From the NCBI GenBank assembly GCA_036365515.1, contig CM070874.1, forward strand, positions 214,944,942 through 215,008,941: 64,000 bases of DNA. The letters are read 5' to 3'. Source of the DNA: Torymus aiolomorphi. Taxonomy: Eukaryota; Arthropoda; Insecta; Hymenoptera; Torymidae. The notes under the pieces are model-generated. The model was not told where the DNA came from, did not search any database, and was given only the letters and a program-made list of their open reading frames with translations. The position numbers were made by a program, and so were the translations under genes. Shown here piece by piece: positions 1 through 9,534 of the stretch (within the stretch, counting starts at the first letter, position 1; every line of letters starts with the position of its first letter).

Positions 1-339
1 GGATTGAAGAACTTCCGATTCCAAATAAATATAGATTAATTTTTAACAGTATATATCCTTAACATAATAATTAGCATATAAAATATTAAACAATGATGGA
101 TAATTGTAGTAAATTCAACAAAAATCATATAATATGTTTAACAATATAGGTTTATATTTAATAATGGTGTTGAAGCTTAATGTGTTTCAATGATAATGAT
201 AAATTGGAACAATAATAAAAGTACCGAGATTCAATAATAGTGATAAATACTCAACAGTAATGATATATGTGTTTGATACTACAATTCAAAATGACAATGT
301 TAAGATTTGAGTTTTTTATATTCGTAATAAATCCTCAAT
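1..339. other. AT-rich non-coding DNA
   Basis: No open reading frame, RNA gene or clear repeat boundary is visible. The sequence is strongly AT-rich and carries weak, irregular echoes of the minisatellite that follows (phrases such as tcaatgataatgataaa). I see no function. Confidence 0.5.
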
Positions 340-585
340 GTGCGTCATATGTTCTCACTATTCGTGGTAGGTTCTCAATGTTCATGATAAGTTTTCGATT
401 GTTATGTTAGATGTTCAATATTCTTAAGTTTTCAATTTTATTGGCAAGTTTTCAATATTAGTGGTAAATATTCAATGTTAATGGTAAGTTTTCCATGTTA
501 ATGGCAAGTTTTCAATGGTAATGGTAAGTTTTCAATGTTCGCCATAACTTTTCAACGTTCAGGTTAAGTTCTCAATGTTCGTGTA
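340..585. repeat. Degenerate ~20 bp minisatellite
   Basis: A phrase close to ttaatggtaagttttcaatg recurs about ten times in a row with substitutions and small length changes, clearest between 455 and 570. It is a diverged tandem repeat with no coding frame. Confidence 0.7.
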
Positions 586-639
586 TACCTGATGCGGTAT
601 ACTTGTAGCTGAAACAAGAAAAAAAAATTATTACACATT

Positions 640-885
640 TAATAAAACAATTAAAAGGCCTGAGCCACAGACATCCTACCTCCCGGAGCACCCGAACCAT
701 CGAAGCAGATCTGCTCTACGGCCGGCCTTTTATACCCACCGAAACTCTCTCTCTCTCTCCCTCCCTCTCTCTCTCTGCCCCCAATCTCTTGCTCGCTTTC
801 TCTACCCCCCTCTCACTCTCTCACCCACCCACCCGTCCTGTGCATGTCTCCCCCCCCTCCTCACGCTCTCTCGGTCATCACATGA
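640..885. other. Short GC-richer patch then CT-rich low-complexity DNA
   Basis: At 654-735 there is a GC-richer segment with inverted aaaaggcc / ggccttttata blocks and a TATA-like string. From 738 to 880 it becomes CT/CCC-rich simple sequence. It abuts the truncated 5' edge of the Gypsy fragment. It could be the remnant of an LTR promoter, but nothing shows this directly. Confidence 0.35.
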
Positions 886-889
886 TGTT

Positions 890-2560
890 TTGTGTTATTA
901 TGACTCAAAGTTACGAATAAAAGTAAAGTGTGATGCATCGCCGTCGGGCCTCGGGGCTGTGTTATTCCACATTTTTTCCAGAGATGAGCAAAGACCGGTG
1001 GCGTATGCGTCAAGAGTTCTAACACGTGCTGAACGGAATTATTCGCAGCTTGACCGAGAGGCGTTAGGGCTTTTTTTCGGGGTTAAGGAATTTCACCAGT
1101 ACATATACGGCCGTAAATTTATCTTAGAAACAGACCACAAGCCGCTGACGTACATATTTGGCTCAAAGAAAGGCTTACCACAAATGGCAGCAAGCAGGGT
1201 ACAGAGATGGGCCGTATTTCTCGCAGGGTACGATTTCGAAATACAGTACATAAGCGGCAAAGAAAATGGGCCCGCGGATACGCTATCCAGAATGGTAGAG
1301 AACGCGCGAGCAGTTAGATGTGAAAACGAGAGTGAAACGTATTCATATCTTAATTTTGTATGCGATGATGTTAAAACTATAGATAGCGAAGAAATTCGAG
1401 CTACAACGGGGCGCGATCCGTTGCTATCAAAGGTGCCCGAATATCTCTTGTACGGTTGGCCTACTCCGACTTGTGAAGAGTTGCAGCCGTTCAAAAATAA
1501 AGAATTCGAACTAGCGTTGGAAGGGGGATGCATTCTATGGGGCCACAGGCTAGTAATTCCCTATACCTTGCCTGAGCGAATCCTTTCCGAGTTACACTCA
1601 GCACACATGGGAGTAGTTAAAATGAAGGCGTTAGCGAGGTCGTATGTTTGGTGGCCGCGAATAGATCGCGATATCGAGAACTTAGCAAAGTCGTGTGAAG
1701 CATGCTTAAAAGACGGTCCTAACCCACCGAAAGCCGAATTGCATGTGTGGCAATGGCCAGAAGGGCCAAATCAAAGAATTCATGTCGACTTTTGCGGTCC
1801 TATAAATGGACATATGTACATTGTAATAACAGACGCTTATTCGAAGTGGCTAGAAATTAAAGAAATGTCGAACATCACGGCGTCATCGACAATTCCGGTG
1901 CTTAGGGAGTACTTTGCAACGTGGGGATTATCGTGTGTACTAGTTAGTGACAATGGGCCTACGTTCACATCCGAAAGTTTTCGAGTGTTTTTAAAAGAAA
2001 ACAATATCCAACATCTGCGAACTGATCACTACCATCCCGCGTCTAATGGCGCGGTCGAAAATGCGGTCCATACCTTTAAGGATAAATTTAAATTGTTATG
2101 TCAGGAAATGCCGCGCCAGGATGCGTTAATTAAATACGTATTTTCTTATCGAACGACACCCCACTGCACTACAAATTGTACACCGGCGGAGCTGCAGGTG
2201 GGTCGTAGTCTAAGAACGCGTCTCATCGCACTTGATTCGGACACGCGCTACAAAGTTGAAGTAAATCAAGAAAAACAAAAGTTATATTTTAGAGGGAATA
2301 GAAAAACTGTTTTTAGCGAAAATGACTTAGTTATAGCTAAGGATTACAGTACGAATCAATGGCGCAATGCGCAAGTAGCTCAAAAGCTAGGAGCGGTAAA
2401 TTATAATGTTCGTACCGATGATAATCGGATTTGGAAGCGACATGTCGACCAGTTACAAGCGCAAGAAATAAACGTGTATTCAAAGAAACCAGACTTAGCT
2501 CCGGTAAGTGAACCGAGCAAGAATATCACGACTCCAACACTGGAACTCCAATATAAATGA
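890..2560 (+). CDS. pol: Gypsy pol fragment: RNase H and integrase
   Basis: 556-codon open frame with no internal stop. Residues ~15-140 are the RNase H domain that follows RT in Ty3/Gypsy: CDASPSGLGAV, the Glu in DREALG, and the TDHKPLTYIFG segment ending in ADTLSRM. Residues ~235-275 are the HHCC zinc-binding integrase N-terminus (His pair, then C-E-A-C). Residues ~290-440 are the integrase core with its catalytic triad visible as VDFCGP, SDNGPTF and NGAVENAV. The protein would remove RNA from the RNA-DNA hybrid and insert cDNA into chromosomes. The listed first codon is not a real start; the ORF is the C-terminal part of a polyprotein. Confidence 0.9.
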   Translation: MCYYDSKLRIKVKCDASPSGLGAVLFHIFSRDEQRPVAYASRVLTRAERNYSQLDREALGLFFGVKEFHQYIYGRKFILETDHKPLTYIFGSKKGLPQMAASRVQRWAVFLAGYDFEIQYISGKENGPADTLSRMVENARAVRCENESETYSYLNFVCDDVKTIDSEEIRATTGRDPLLSKVPEYLLYGWPTPTCEELQPFKNKEFELALEGGCILWGHRLVIPYTLPERILSELHSAHMGVVKMKALARSYVWWPRIDRDIENLAKSCEACLKDGPNPPKAELHVWQWPEGPNQRIHVDFCGPINGHMYIVITDAYSKWLEIKEMSNITASSTIPVLREYFATWGLSCVLVSDNGPTFTSESFRVFLKENNIQHLRTDHYHPASNGAVENAVHTFKDKFKLLCQEMPRQDALIKYVFSYRTTPHCTTNCTPAELQVGRSLRTRLIALDSDTRYKVEVNQEKQKLYFRGNRKTVFSENDLVIAKDYSTNQWRNAQVAQKLGAVNYNVRTDDNRIWKRHVDQLQAQEINVYSKKPDLAPVSEPSKNITTPTLELQYK

Positions 2561-2789
2561 AAACAGCGTATCAATGTGCAATCGTAATGTTGGACGCGAA
2601 GGTGATTATACTGGCGCTAGCAATAAGCTAAGTAATTCCAATGTAGTAAATGATACGAGTTCTCCGAGCTCTAGTGCGGCTCAGAACTGCCTGATAGATA
2701 TGCGAACCGTGCAACCTATGGCGTCATCCCCATCTGCTGTTAAGCGCTCCACTAGAAACCGCAGGGCCCCGAATCGTTTAGATTTGTGA
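2508..2789 (+). pseudogene. Frame-shifted C-terminal tail of the Gypsy pol
   Basis: This frame is +1 relative to the integrase ORF and overlaps its last ~50 bases. The residues are Ser/Asn-rich and end in a basic RSTRNRRAPNRLDL-type peptide just before the polypurine tract, a typical ending for insect Gypsy polyproteins. I infer that a small indel near 2520-2560 separated it from the upstream frame. No domain is recognisable. Confidence 0.5.
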
Positions 2790-2805
2790 GCATATCGATC
2801 TTAAT

Positions 2806-3053
2806 TAAAAAGGGGGAGGATTCTCGTATATGTGCTATAGACGACGAAGCGACCAGCAGCGCCATCTGGTTTTTGCGTTGAGCAGTTCATGTAAGCACGC
2901 AGCTAGCGTGCATGTCAGAAACAGAATGTGTCTGACATCCGCCGAGTACACACGCAGTGTAACCAAGCCAAATAAAGGGCCAGAGTTTTCCTAAGAGAGC
3001 AGTCTTATTATTGTGATCAACCTATCCACCTTGTTCCTTTGTTATACATTACA
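2806..3053 (+). repeat. Polypurine tract and 3' LTR of the Gypsy fragment
   Basis: The A/G run aaaaagggggagga (about 2807-2820) is a plausible plus-strand primer. The following ~235 bases include an AATAAA signal at ~2970 and finish at ...tatacattaca near 3053. The exact first base of the LTR is uncertain because the 5' LTR is missing and cannot be aligned. Confidence 0.55.
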
Positions 3054-3091
3054 GGTCCAACAATGCAAAATATATCTTAAAGTTAGAGAGA

Positions 3092-3631
3092 TTAATAATG
3101 TGTCATTGGCCTACATGTCTGAGTACACGAACCGTTCCCTTGTGAAGTAGCACACGGAAACTTGTACGCACATCCTTCTTTTTTTAACTTTTTGTCCTTT
3201 ATAATGTTATAAAATTTAGCAGCTATTTTGTCGTTGGAGCGAGTATCCATCGAGGAGACGTTACAAAATTTTCGTAAAGTAAACCCACTACACATAAAAT
3301 GCAGAAACATGACGCAATATTCACCGCACACTTTAGAATCGAAACTTTGCAACTTCTTCTTGTTCCACCTCAACCACTTGCGATTTCTTCCGAGTTGATC
3401 GAGATGATGTCGCAACGAAGGTGGTAGTCTATAGCTATCGAAATAGGTACCTCTTGCATGGCTGTTCATGTTGCAAGCCATCCAATGAGAGCCGGGCTTG
3501 TCCGCTGTGACGAGATTTGCAATGACCACCGATGGGCGGCTCAAGCGGCTTGGGATGTGATTGGAAGCGTAAACTCCGACCGAATCAGCAGACAGCCCGC
3601 AGATGGCGCGCGTTATTTTATTCGTGTTCAT
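3092..3631 (-). CDS. Maverick adenain-like cysteine protease
   Basis: 179-codon intact frame. It matches the adenovirus-type/Ulp1 fold cysteine protease of Mavericks: a His in GSHWMACNM (near residue 49), an acidic residue in YFDSY (~65), a Gln in KKLQSFDS (~94), and the nucleophile in the V-C-G-E-Y-C motif (~101-106). In Mavericks this enzyme is thought to mature the capsid proteins. The length is close to the usual ~180-200 residues. It is the leftmost recognisable gene and one of the few without an internal break, although the C-terminal ~20 residues look unlike the family and may be read-through. Domain assignment is from family recognition, not a search. Confidence 0.75.
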   Translation of the reverse strand: MNTNKITRAICGLSADSVGVYASNHIPSRLSRPSVVIANLVTADKPGSHWMACNMNSHARGTYFDSYRLPPSLRHHLDQLGRNRKWLRWNKKKLQSFDSKVCGEYCVMFLHFMCSGFTLRKFCNVSSMDTRSNDKIAAKFYNIIKDKKLKKEGCAYKFPCATSQGNGSCTQTCRPMTHY

Positions 3632-3728
3632 TTTTTTTTTTTTCAGTCGGAGGGTGTCGCCGTCGATGGCGGAGAAGTATATATACTAGTAAACTGCTGT
3701 AAGCAACATTTCACATTCCACTTTTTCT

Positions 3729-4210
3729 TTAGGGAGCGCTTTCCATTTCGCAGGCAGTATCGAGCGCATCCCCCTTTTTTAGCTGATGAACTTTATAAAG
3801 AGCACAAAACTCTTTTTTGGCCAGAAAGATTTTGGTTGAACCCGTGGCGCACAGTGTATTGTCTGGGAAAATTCTGTTGAGCTTTTTATACAATGGTGAA
3901 TTAAATTTTTCGAAGTTGATGACGCGGTGTCCGAAAAGCGCTTCGATGTAGCGGGCCTTCTCCTCGCCGCGCACGAAAATTGTTCGCGATACTCTGGCAA
4001 TGTTGTAAAGATGCCGATGTAGCTGGCGAAGTTACTTCGCCATCAAACCAATGAATAACGTGAGTTTCGACGGCTAGAAAGGTGTTCGTTTCTTTGACAT
4101 CGTCCGGCAAGTCGGCAATGAGGCGCTTGTAGGCCCGTGATAGCTATTTGCTTGGGCAGAAGCCTTTTTTCGGAATTACGGGAACCTTGAATATCGATTT
4201 CGTAGTCCAT
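3729..4210 (-). pseudogene. DIQG-family Maverick-associated ORF, frame-broken
   Basis: Three minus-strand frames must be combined to follow this gene. It starts at MDYEIDIQG (4210) with a KQIAITGL segment soon after. A second frame carries THVIHWFDGEV (around 4050-4110). A third carries the K/R-rich EKARYIEAL segment through a Cys near KKEFCAL (3729-3974). Arthropod genomes contain many copies of a protein beginning with an acidic D-I-Q-G-F element followed by K-E-x-A, reminiscent of motif I of DEDD exonucleases. That functional reading is inference. Its place between capsid and protease genes suggests it belongs to this Maverick. At least two indels separate the pieces. Confidence 0.45.
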
Positions 4211-4285
4211 TGTGTGTAGAGACATGTATGCCCGCGTGTAAGAGAAAAAGCGAAGTGACGCGAGATGCGCCGCATGTGGGGGCCC

Positions 4286-4940
4286 GTAACCGGACACTTC
4301 ACCTAAACCGATTTCACCGACGGACATTTTATCGAAAGACATTTCATCGAAAAGACTTTACACCGACGGGCTTTTAACCGACAACTATTTCACCGAAAAC
4401 TCATTTCATCGAAAAGACATTTCACCGACGAACATTTCAATAGTAGGACATTTCATCGAAAAGACATTTCATCGAAAAGACATTTCATCGAAGAGACATT
4501 TCATCGAACAAACATTTCATCGAAAAGACATTTCATCGAAATATGATTTTTATGAAGCACTGCCTCCATAAAAAAGTATAGAAATGGCTGTATGGAGCCC
4601 CGATCTAGAGTCTATAACCCCAGGGTCCATTATTTCTTTAGTCACTTGCTATAGAGAAATATACAAGCGTACTATGCATGTACTACTATGTAGTGTGCCT
4701 TTTCGATGAAATGTCTTTTCGATGAAATGTCTTTTCAATCAAATGTCTTTTCAATGAAATGTCTTTTCGATGAAATGTTTTTTCGATATAATGTTCGTCG
4801 GTCAAATGTCTTTTCGATGAAATTATTTTTCGGTGAAATATTCGTTGGGGAAACGTCCGTCGGTGAAATGTCTTTTCGTTGAAATGTCTTTCGGTGAAAT
4901 GCCCGTTGGTGAAATAGCTTTAGGTGAACTGTCATGTAAC
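4286..4940. repeat. Foldback element with 15-16 bp subrepeats
   Basis: The left part (4286-4560) is a run of near-identical catttcatcgaaaaga units. The right part (4700-4940) is the same unit in reverse complement (tcttttcgatgaaatg). The outermost ~35 bases are also mirror copies: both ends carry a ttcacctaaa...atttcacc string read inward. The unique middle (4560-4700) has no ORF. Long terminal inverted repeats composed of short tandem units are typical of foldback (FB-like) elements. It interrupts the 3' end of the Maverick capsid gene, adding a spurious tail to that reading frame. I could not identify a target duplication. Confidence 0.75.
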
Positions 4941-6077
4941 CACCAATTTTTAGTTGTAACAGTTTATGTCTAGGCCCTCGTTGAGAAAATGTATCCCGGT
5001 GCCTGAGTAGACTGTTTGGAATACCTCGATAAACGTTGTTGCCTGTAAAGTGCAGATGTAACGGCTTGCTTGGTATTTGAACCCCGTCGATATATAGCGA
5101 GAGATAATTTATCCCAAAGTGTTGAAAGTTGAATGGGTTGAATGGGTTTAGCGCTCGATTTTTATTAAACGCTTTTTTATCGACGAAACCGATGATTATA
5201 CGTTTCGGCAGTTGACCCAGAATCGCATTATCGATGCTATCGCCTCGTATAGTGGTGTGAAGCGTAAATGTTTTCACTTCGACGCATGTAATGGGGTATT
5301 TGGCTGTTGGTTTGGCCAGCGTGTTGGCGTGCGCGATCAAAATACCGGGATTTATTTTGACGCGCCGAATAATGAGGGTAGCTTCTTTTATTTTTATTCC
5401 GAATCGGCCGTTGTTAGTGGAATCCATCAGGCAAAATGCATCTTTGCTTCGCACCACGCGCACTCCCATTTCGACGCCGTTGATGAGCATTTTATCGTAA
5501 TTAAACAAGTCGCAGTGCAGATGGCCAATCATATTGAATGCACGCTCCTCTTTCGTAAAGTATTGCCTCTGAACGAGGCCTTTGTTCGAGCCGATTCCTT
5601 GTTTTCCCGGTGCGCCATCCATGCATCCGGGTGTATCATCGTACCAGAGGCTCGCGGTGAGATGAAATTCTTTGGTAGCGGGGAATAGCTCAGCAGTGAT
5701 TCTATGTAAGCTCTGTACACATATATGTTGTTGGATGGAGAGGCGAGCTTTTGATTGAGAAAAATATCGATTTGATTGAAAATTGAATGAAGAAGATTGT
5801 TTACAGGACCAACATTTAGATTTGAGTCGGCATCGTGGTTGGAGAGTATTTGTGTCTTGACAGACAGCATGGTGTGTGCGAGATCGATGTAATGCTCGCT
5901 GGTACTAGGTACGATGAATTCGATGGGCGCATCGCCCTCGTCGCTGATCAAAGAGATACGCTTATAGTTCGAAAAACTGCTGTCCTCGATGGGGGTTTGC
6001 GTAGAGGGGAGGGAGAAAAGGTCGAGTTCGCTCGACATACACTCTGACGTGTGAGAGAGCAAGAAAGACATTTTCAA
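4941..6077 (-). pseudogene. Maverick major capsid (double jelly-roll) gene, broken
   Basis: The start is MKMSFLLSHTSECMSSELD at 6077. The N-terminal frame runs to about 5645, then a one-base-type shift moves it to the frame that continues through DKMLINGVEM, SKDAFCLM and GQLPKRIIIGFVD to about 4941. These phrases are hallmarks of the F54H12.2-like family, the Maverick capsid protein seen across animals. It forms the icosahedral shell in virus-like Polintons. The intact family is ~430-450 residues. Here the last ~60 are missing because the foldback element replaces them, and the open frame then reads into repeat-encoded residues. It lies immediately downstream of the basic core-like gene (6081). 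Confidence 0.75.
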
Positions 6078-6080
6078 GAT

Positions 6081-6545
6081 TTATTTTGGCCCGAAAATAT
6101 CGTTAATGTTCCGAAAAGCGGGGGTTTTCCGGTTTCTCCTGCTCGCTTTACGAGCCTTGCGCGGAGCGGCTGTCAATTTTTTCTTACGCTTGGGCCGCGA
6201 GATACGGCCGCTTGCACGTGCCTTTGTCGACTGTCGTTGCCGTTTGATGTGCCTTGTAGTTTTATACCCTGACCCCTTCATGACTTCGCTAATTTTCTCT
6301 GCCGCTTTTCTCTTGAGATGCCGTCCCCATTCTCCCGCTCTCGATTCTATGACCTCTTTGAAATTGACACCATTGTTTACGACATCGTCTATGATTCTCA
6401 TATCTGCGTGCAAGGTCTCTTTTCCGACGCCTTAGCGCCACTCCTGACGTATGGCAGAATACGGCGAAAGAGGCCCCCCAACCAAGAGCCAACGCCGCGC
6501 CTTCTTTAAAAGGCCGAGCCAGCGAAAACATTTTCCACCCCACCC
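6081..6545 (-). pseudogene. Maverick basic core-like protein
   Basis: The best-conserved part is the 110-codon frame 6081-6413: VNFKEVIESRAGEWG, then an MKGSGYKTT motif, then a long Arg/Lys-rich tail (RISRPKRKKK and further clusters). A neighbouring frame upstream (to ~6545) holds a Gly/Ala-rich hydrophobic start that belongs to the same family, so one indel is implied near 6420. The arrangement of a hydrophobic Gly-rich N-terminus, a GSGYK motif and a basic tail recurs beside the capsid gene in animal Mavericks. A DNA-condensing or minor-core role is inferred from its charge and by analogy with adenovirus core proteins. Only three bases separate it from the capsid start. Confidence 0.6.
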
Positions 6546-6599
6546 CCGCAGCCTATCTGCTCATCGTAGTATCTAGTGCAATGAGACATCTCAGTGACT

Positions 6600-7431
6600 T
6601 CGTCTGAAATGTAGTACCACGATCAGTGTATCGTACTCGAATGGAATGCGATGGCCGATCTAGTCTCTTATAAAGATAATAATATTGTGAAAATTGTGAT
6701 AGAGAAGCAGTATGTAGTGGGCGGGAGTGAAAGGCTGTACAGTACTGCAGATGTATTTGAATTTTGAGTTATCCAAGGAAACGATGTGCAAGAGTGAGGC
6801 CTGTGTGTCCTCTACTGTGTAGGGCTCACAAATATTTGTATAAACGTACAGTTGGTCGGAAATGGCACAAGAGAGCGAGGCAGGCCTCTCGTATACAATG
6901 TCTCGCTGTGTACCATGGTTAAAGGTCGTAAACAGAGGTTTTTGCCGCGCGCATCACCGAAGCCAAAATTTTTTCGTTGAAATGAGTCGCGTGTGGCTGT
7001 TGGCAGTCGCACTTGCATCTGATGGCATAATAGCCGTTGCTCTCCTTTACAAGCATGTGATGCTTATAAGTGTCATTCGAGTTGTTTGTGGCGTCTGCAA
7101 GCTGTTGGAGAGAGTCATAAATGCCGACTGGTAAAGGGCAGTATTTTTTCTCACTCTATTCGTTGTCCGTGGCGTACAAACTAAAAGTGTAAAAGGCATC
7201 ATTGTCTTGAAAATGCACGATACTACATGGCACGTGAATTTCCATCAGGTCGACGTGCCACTCTCCGTGTACTTTGACCTCGCGTAGCAAGTGGATGGTG
7301 AAACAGCTGGTTGTGTTATCAGGAAAGTAAGGCATACTGCTGTTGCTAGGCAGCACCATTTCAAAATCTTCGTTCCATGCTTGCTCGAGGTTTTCTACGA
7401 AATGCTCTCGAGTTGATTCGCTTTCACCCAA
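6600..7431 (-). pseudogene. Maverick penton-like/minor structural protein, broken
   Basis: The N-terminal frame (7156-7431) carries VLPSNSSMPYFPDNTTSC followed by an L-R-E-V-K...GEW-x-VDLMEIHVP stretch. The C-terminal part, in other frames between ~6600 and 6900, carries DQLYVYTNICEPYTVEDTQ and HIVSLDNSKF, then a segment ending in VVLHFR. These two ends are typical of a conserved beta-rich protein of arthropod Mavericks, usually interpreted as a penton or minor capsid component. Several frameshifts and stops lie between them (about 6900-7150). The role is inferred from family and neighbourhood; the gene cannot make a full protein. Confidence 0.55.
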
Positions 7432-8320
7432 GAATTAAATTTATCGGGACAGCCTAGCCACTTGACGAGCGCTTGTTTGTTGGTGCTGCGACCTTTCGTG
7501 CGCACGATACGCTCGATTTTCAAGCTCTTATCGACAGTTAGATGACCTTGCCCGACCGAAACGAGCTCTTCCTTGTAAAAGAAGCCGGCAATTATTTCTC
7601 CGTTCAAGTCCGCCAATACGTATATGTACAGACTTTGCCGCGGAGATACGCGTATTATCCTGAAAATCTCCTCTCTGAAATTTTTTTCGTATCCGCGCTC
7701 GAAGGTGTTCTATGTTCGACTGACACAGACGAGGTCATTCACGGCAAATTTGCGGTAGAGCACCGTGGGGCGGCGATAATTGGAGCGTACCCGTTTGGCC
7801 AGGTTTTCGCGCGCACGCGCGACGTTGTCAAAGTTGACCTCTGCTGGCCGCTTTCGTGTACTGCTGTTCTGAGAATGATTGTACGCGTACACAATTTTTT
7901 TGCAGGACATCGATGTATCGCTTGGTGTTTCGATGTGAGAAATATCTCACATATCGTCTCCATAGCGTTCTGTTGAGCCGCTTGATCATCGCTGCCGTGA
8001 GATCTGAATTTCTAGCGACACAAAAGCCGATCTCCATGCGCTTGAGAAGATTTTGAAAAGCGGCGTCAAGGAATTCTTTGCCACGATCGGTCTGTACGTA
8101 CATAGGCAAGCGCGGCTTCGCTCTGTCCGTAATTCGCTTAAAAGCACCGGCAATGTTGCGCGCGGTTTTTCCTTCAGCGGTTCAACCCAGGCGAACTTAC
8201 CGAGTACATCGATGACCACGAGAATATAGCAGTATCCGTGGTTGTAATCCTTTATCGACATTTACTGAGGTAGATCGCACTTCCTCACGTCATCGACGTT
8301 CCTTACATTGGACGACAGGC
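7395..8320 (-). pseudogene. Maverick integrase with chromodomain, broken
   Basis: Retroviral-type (rve) integrase of the F54H12.3 kind. The first catalytic Asp lies in ILVVIDVLGKFAW (just below 8261). The second is in VQTDRGKEF (frame 7828-8109). The third acidic position, 35 residues later, reads Lys in MIKRLNRTL (codon at 7981-7983) instead of Glu. Further down are the K-R-P-A-E-V/RENLAKRVRSNYRR region (7710-7910) and a chromodomain-like end with KALVKWLGCPDKFNSWV (frame 7395-7616). At least three frameshifts and one in-frame TAA (8262-8264) break it. The HHCC zinc-binding N-terminus is missing, apparently lost in the deletion that joined the gene to the ATPase. Confidence 0.75.
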
Positions 8321-8984
8321 GTGAGAATCTTCTTTTTATCGGGTCTATAAAGAGGTAAGAGTGCAGCGCTCGCGTGGCGTCTATGCAGGCTTCGCGGAGA
8401 AAACCCAAGTCTTTGGGATGGATTTGGCGCGCGAGATGCTGTATTTGCGCTTTGTCGCGTGGGTTGTTGAACAGCGCTAGGTATTTTATAATTAAACTTA
8501 TGTCACGCTGCGCTTTTCCCTTATGGAAGACATTTTGCGTTATGAATATTACATCGATATTTTTGTGATGATTTCCTTTCGTAAACAAGTATAAAATAAT
8601 GTCACTCGAGGATTCTCGCATAAGATCATCGAGAATGAGTAATTTTTTCTTCTCGTTGTCTGAGGCATAATCGCCTACCTGTGGGAGTTCCTCTCGAAAC
8701 TCAATGACAGGCCCATTGGGCTTAAAAGCTGTTCTGTAAGCCTCTTGCCATTCAGCGTAGCAAACCAGTAAGCAGTCAAAGCGCACGGTATATATGGCCG
8801 GCAAATGGACGAGAAAGCGTTGAAGAAAGCGTGTTTTTCCACAGCCTGTGGGTTCCCGCATACGCAACAGGTAAATGGATGTTTCAAGCGCGTGTCCATA
8901 TTTTTTTACGGTCTCTAGCCACTGAATGAGAAAGACCTGTGCTTTCCCAATCATTTTATACCCTTTTTCATTCGAGCGAAACAT
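8262..8984 (-). CDS. Maverick A32/FtsK-type packaging ATPase
   Basis: 240-codon frame. Residues ~46-54 carry a P-loop, EPTGCGKTR, in which the usual leading Gly is Glu. Walker B is KKLLILDDLM (~residue 118). A sensor-like VIFITQN follows (~150). The family's terminal SYLFIDPIK phrase is at ~210. This ATPase pumps the genome into capsids in virus-like Mavericks. After about residue 213 the sequence stops resembling the ATPase and instead resembles the segment just before the integrase core (a D-D-V-R-K-C-D-L-P-Q end). So this frame is a deletion fusion of ATPase C-terminus to integrase interior, ended by the TAA at 8262. Confidence 0.75.
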   Translation of the reverse strand: MFRSNEKGYKMIGKAQVFLIQWLETVKKYGHALETSIYLLRMREPTGCGKTRFLQRFLVHLPAIYTVRFDCLLVCYAEWQEAYRTAFKPNGPVIEFREELPQVGDYASDNEKKKLLILDDLMRESSSDIILYLFTKGNHHKNIDVIFITQNVFHKGKAQRDISLIIKYLALFNNPRDKAQIQHLARQIHPKDLGFLREACIDATRALHSYLFIDPIKRRFSRLSSNVRNVDDVRKCDLPQ

Positions 8985-9534
8985 TGAAAAAATCGTCTGC
9001 CTGGCTCGCGGGTAGCGCGGTGGCGCGTACTAGCATCTTTACTGCAGTGATGAGCTGAATCGACGCGGCGATAAGCTGGTTGTGCACGGAGATGGGCTGA
9101 TCCGTGGTGACTAGCTGATTAACGCGCGCGCGCGCGTTGACTAGCCTGCCCCCGCGGAAATGAGCAGGACTACCACGACGACTAGTGTGCGAACACCTGC
9201 ATAAGCCAACGATATAGTTAAATATAAAACATGGCGCGACTTTATCACTACAATACCTTCTTAGTAAATTTAACATGAAATTTATAATCTTCGAAAACGA
9301 TATAAAACAGTCGGTATATTACATTGTTAAGAAAATATAACGGTCTATTATCACTACGTGCTTTTTTTCATTGTACTAATGCGAGGAAAGTGATGGATAT
9401 AGGTAGAAATAATAGAACATTTGGACAGTTAAATAATTTTGTTATTAAAAATATAAGAAGGACAATTTTTATTTTACACAAATACACGTAGTTAAAAGGT
9501 TTATAAAATATACATGCATACATAGTATGCGTCG
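8985..9534. other. Maverick spacer between ATPase and PolB
   Basis: A minus-strand frame (8968-9276) exists but matches nothing I know. Its middle repeats a short Q-L-x-T/A-x-x-x-I pattern that mirrors a degenerate 27 bp DNA repeat (gatnagctg) at 9045-9130. 9279-9534 is AT-rich with no ORF. I see no supported gene. Confidence 0.4.

Larger units (their letters stand above)
890..3053 (+). mobile_element. Ty3/Gypsy LTR retrotransposon, 5'-truncated
   Basis: The element retains the end of reverse transcriptase/RNase H, the whole integrase, a polypurine tract and a short 3' LTR. Everything upstream (5' LTR, gag, protease, RT fingers and palm) is absent: the homology starts abruptly at the RNase H boundary next to CT-rich DNA. 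It differs in sequence from the Gypsy elements at 38610 and 51190, so it is a separate family. RNase H and integrase motifs are intact, so the truncation rather than point decay is what disables it. Confidence 0.85.

Noticed and set aside
1093..1533. 146-codon minus-strand frame
   Set aside because: Antisense of the Gypsy integrase/RNase H coding region; no independent support.
3458..3880. 140-codon plus-strand frame
   Set aside because: Mirror of the adenain-like and DIQG-family genes on the other strand.
4380..4560. Regular short repeats resembling a CRISPR array
   Set aside because: Units are contiguous with no unique spacers, in a eukaryotic transposon setting.
5212..5688. 158-codon plus-strand frame
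   Set aside because: Opposite strand of the Maverick capsid gene, which has clear family motifs.
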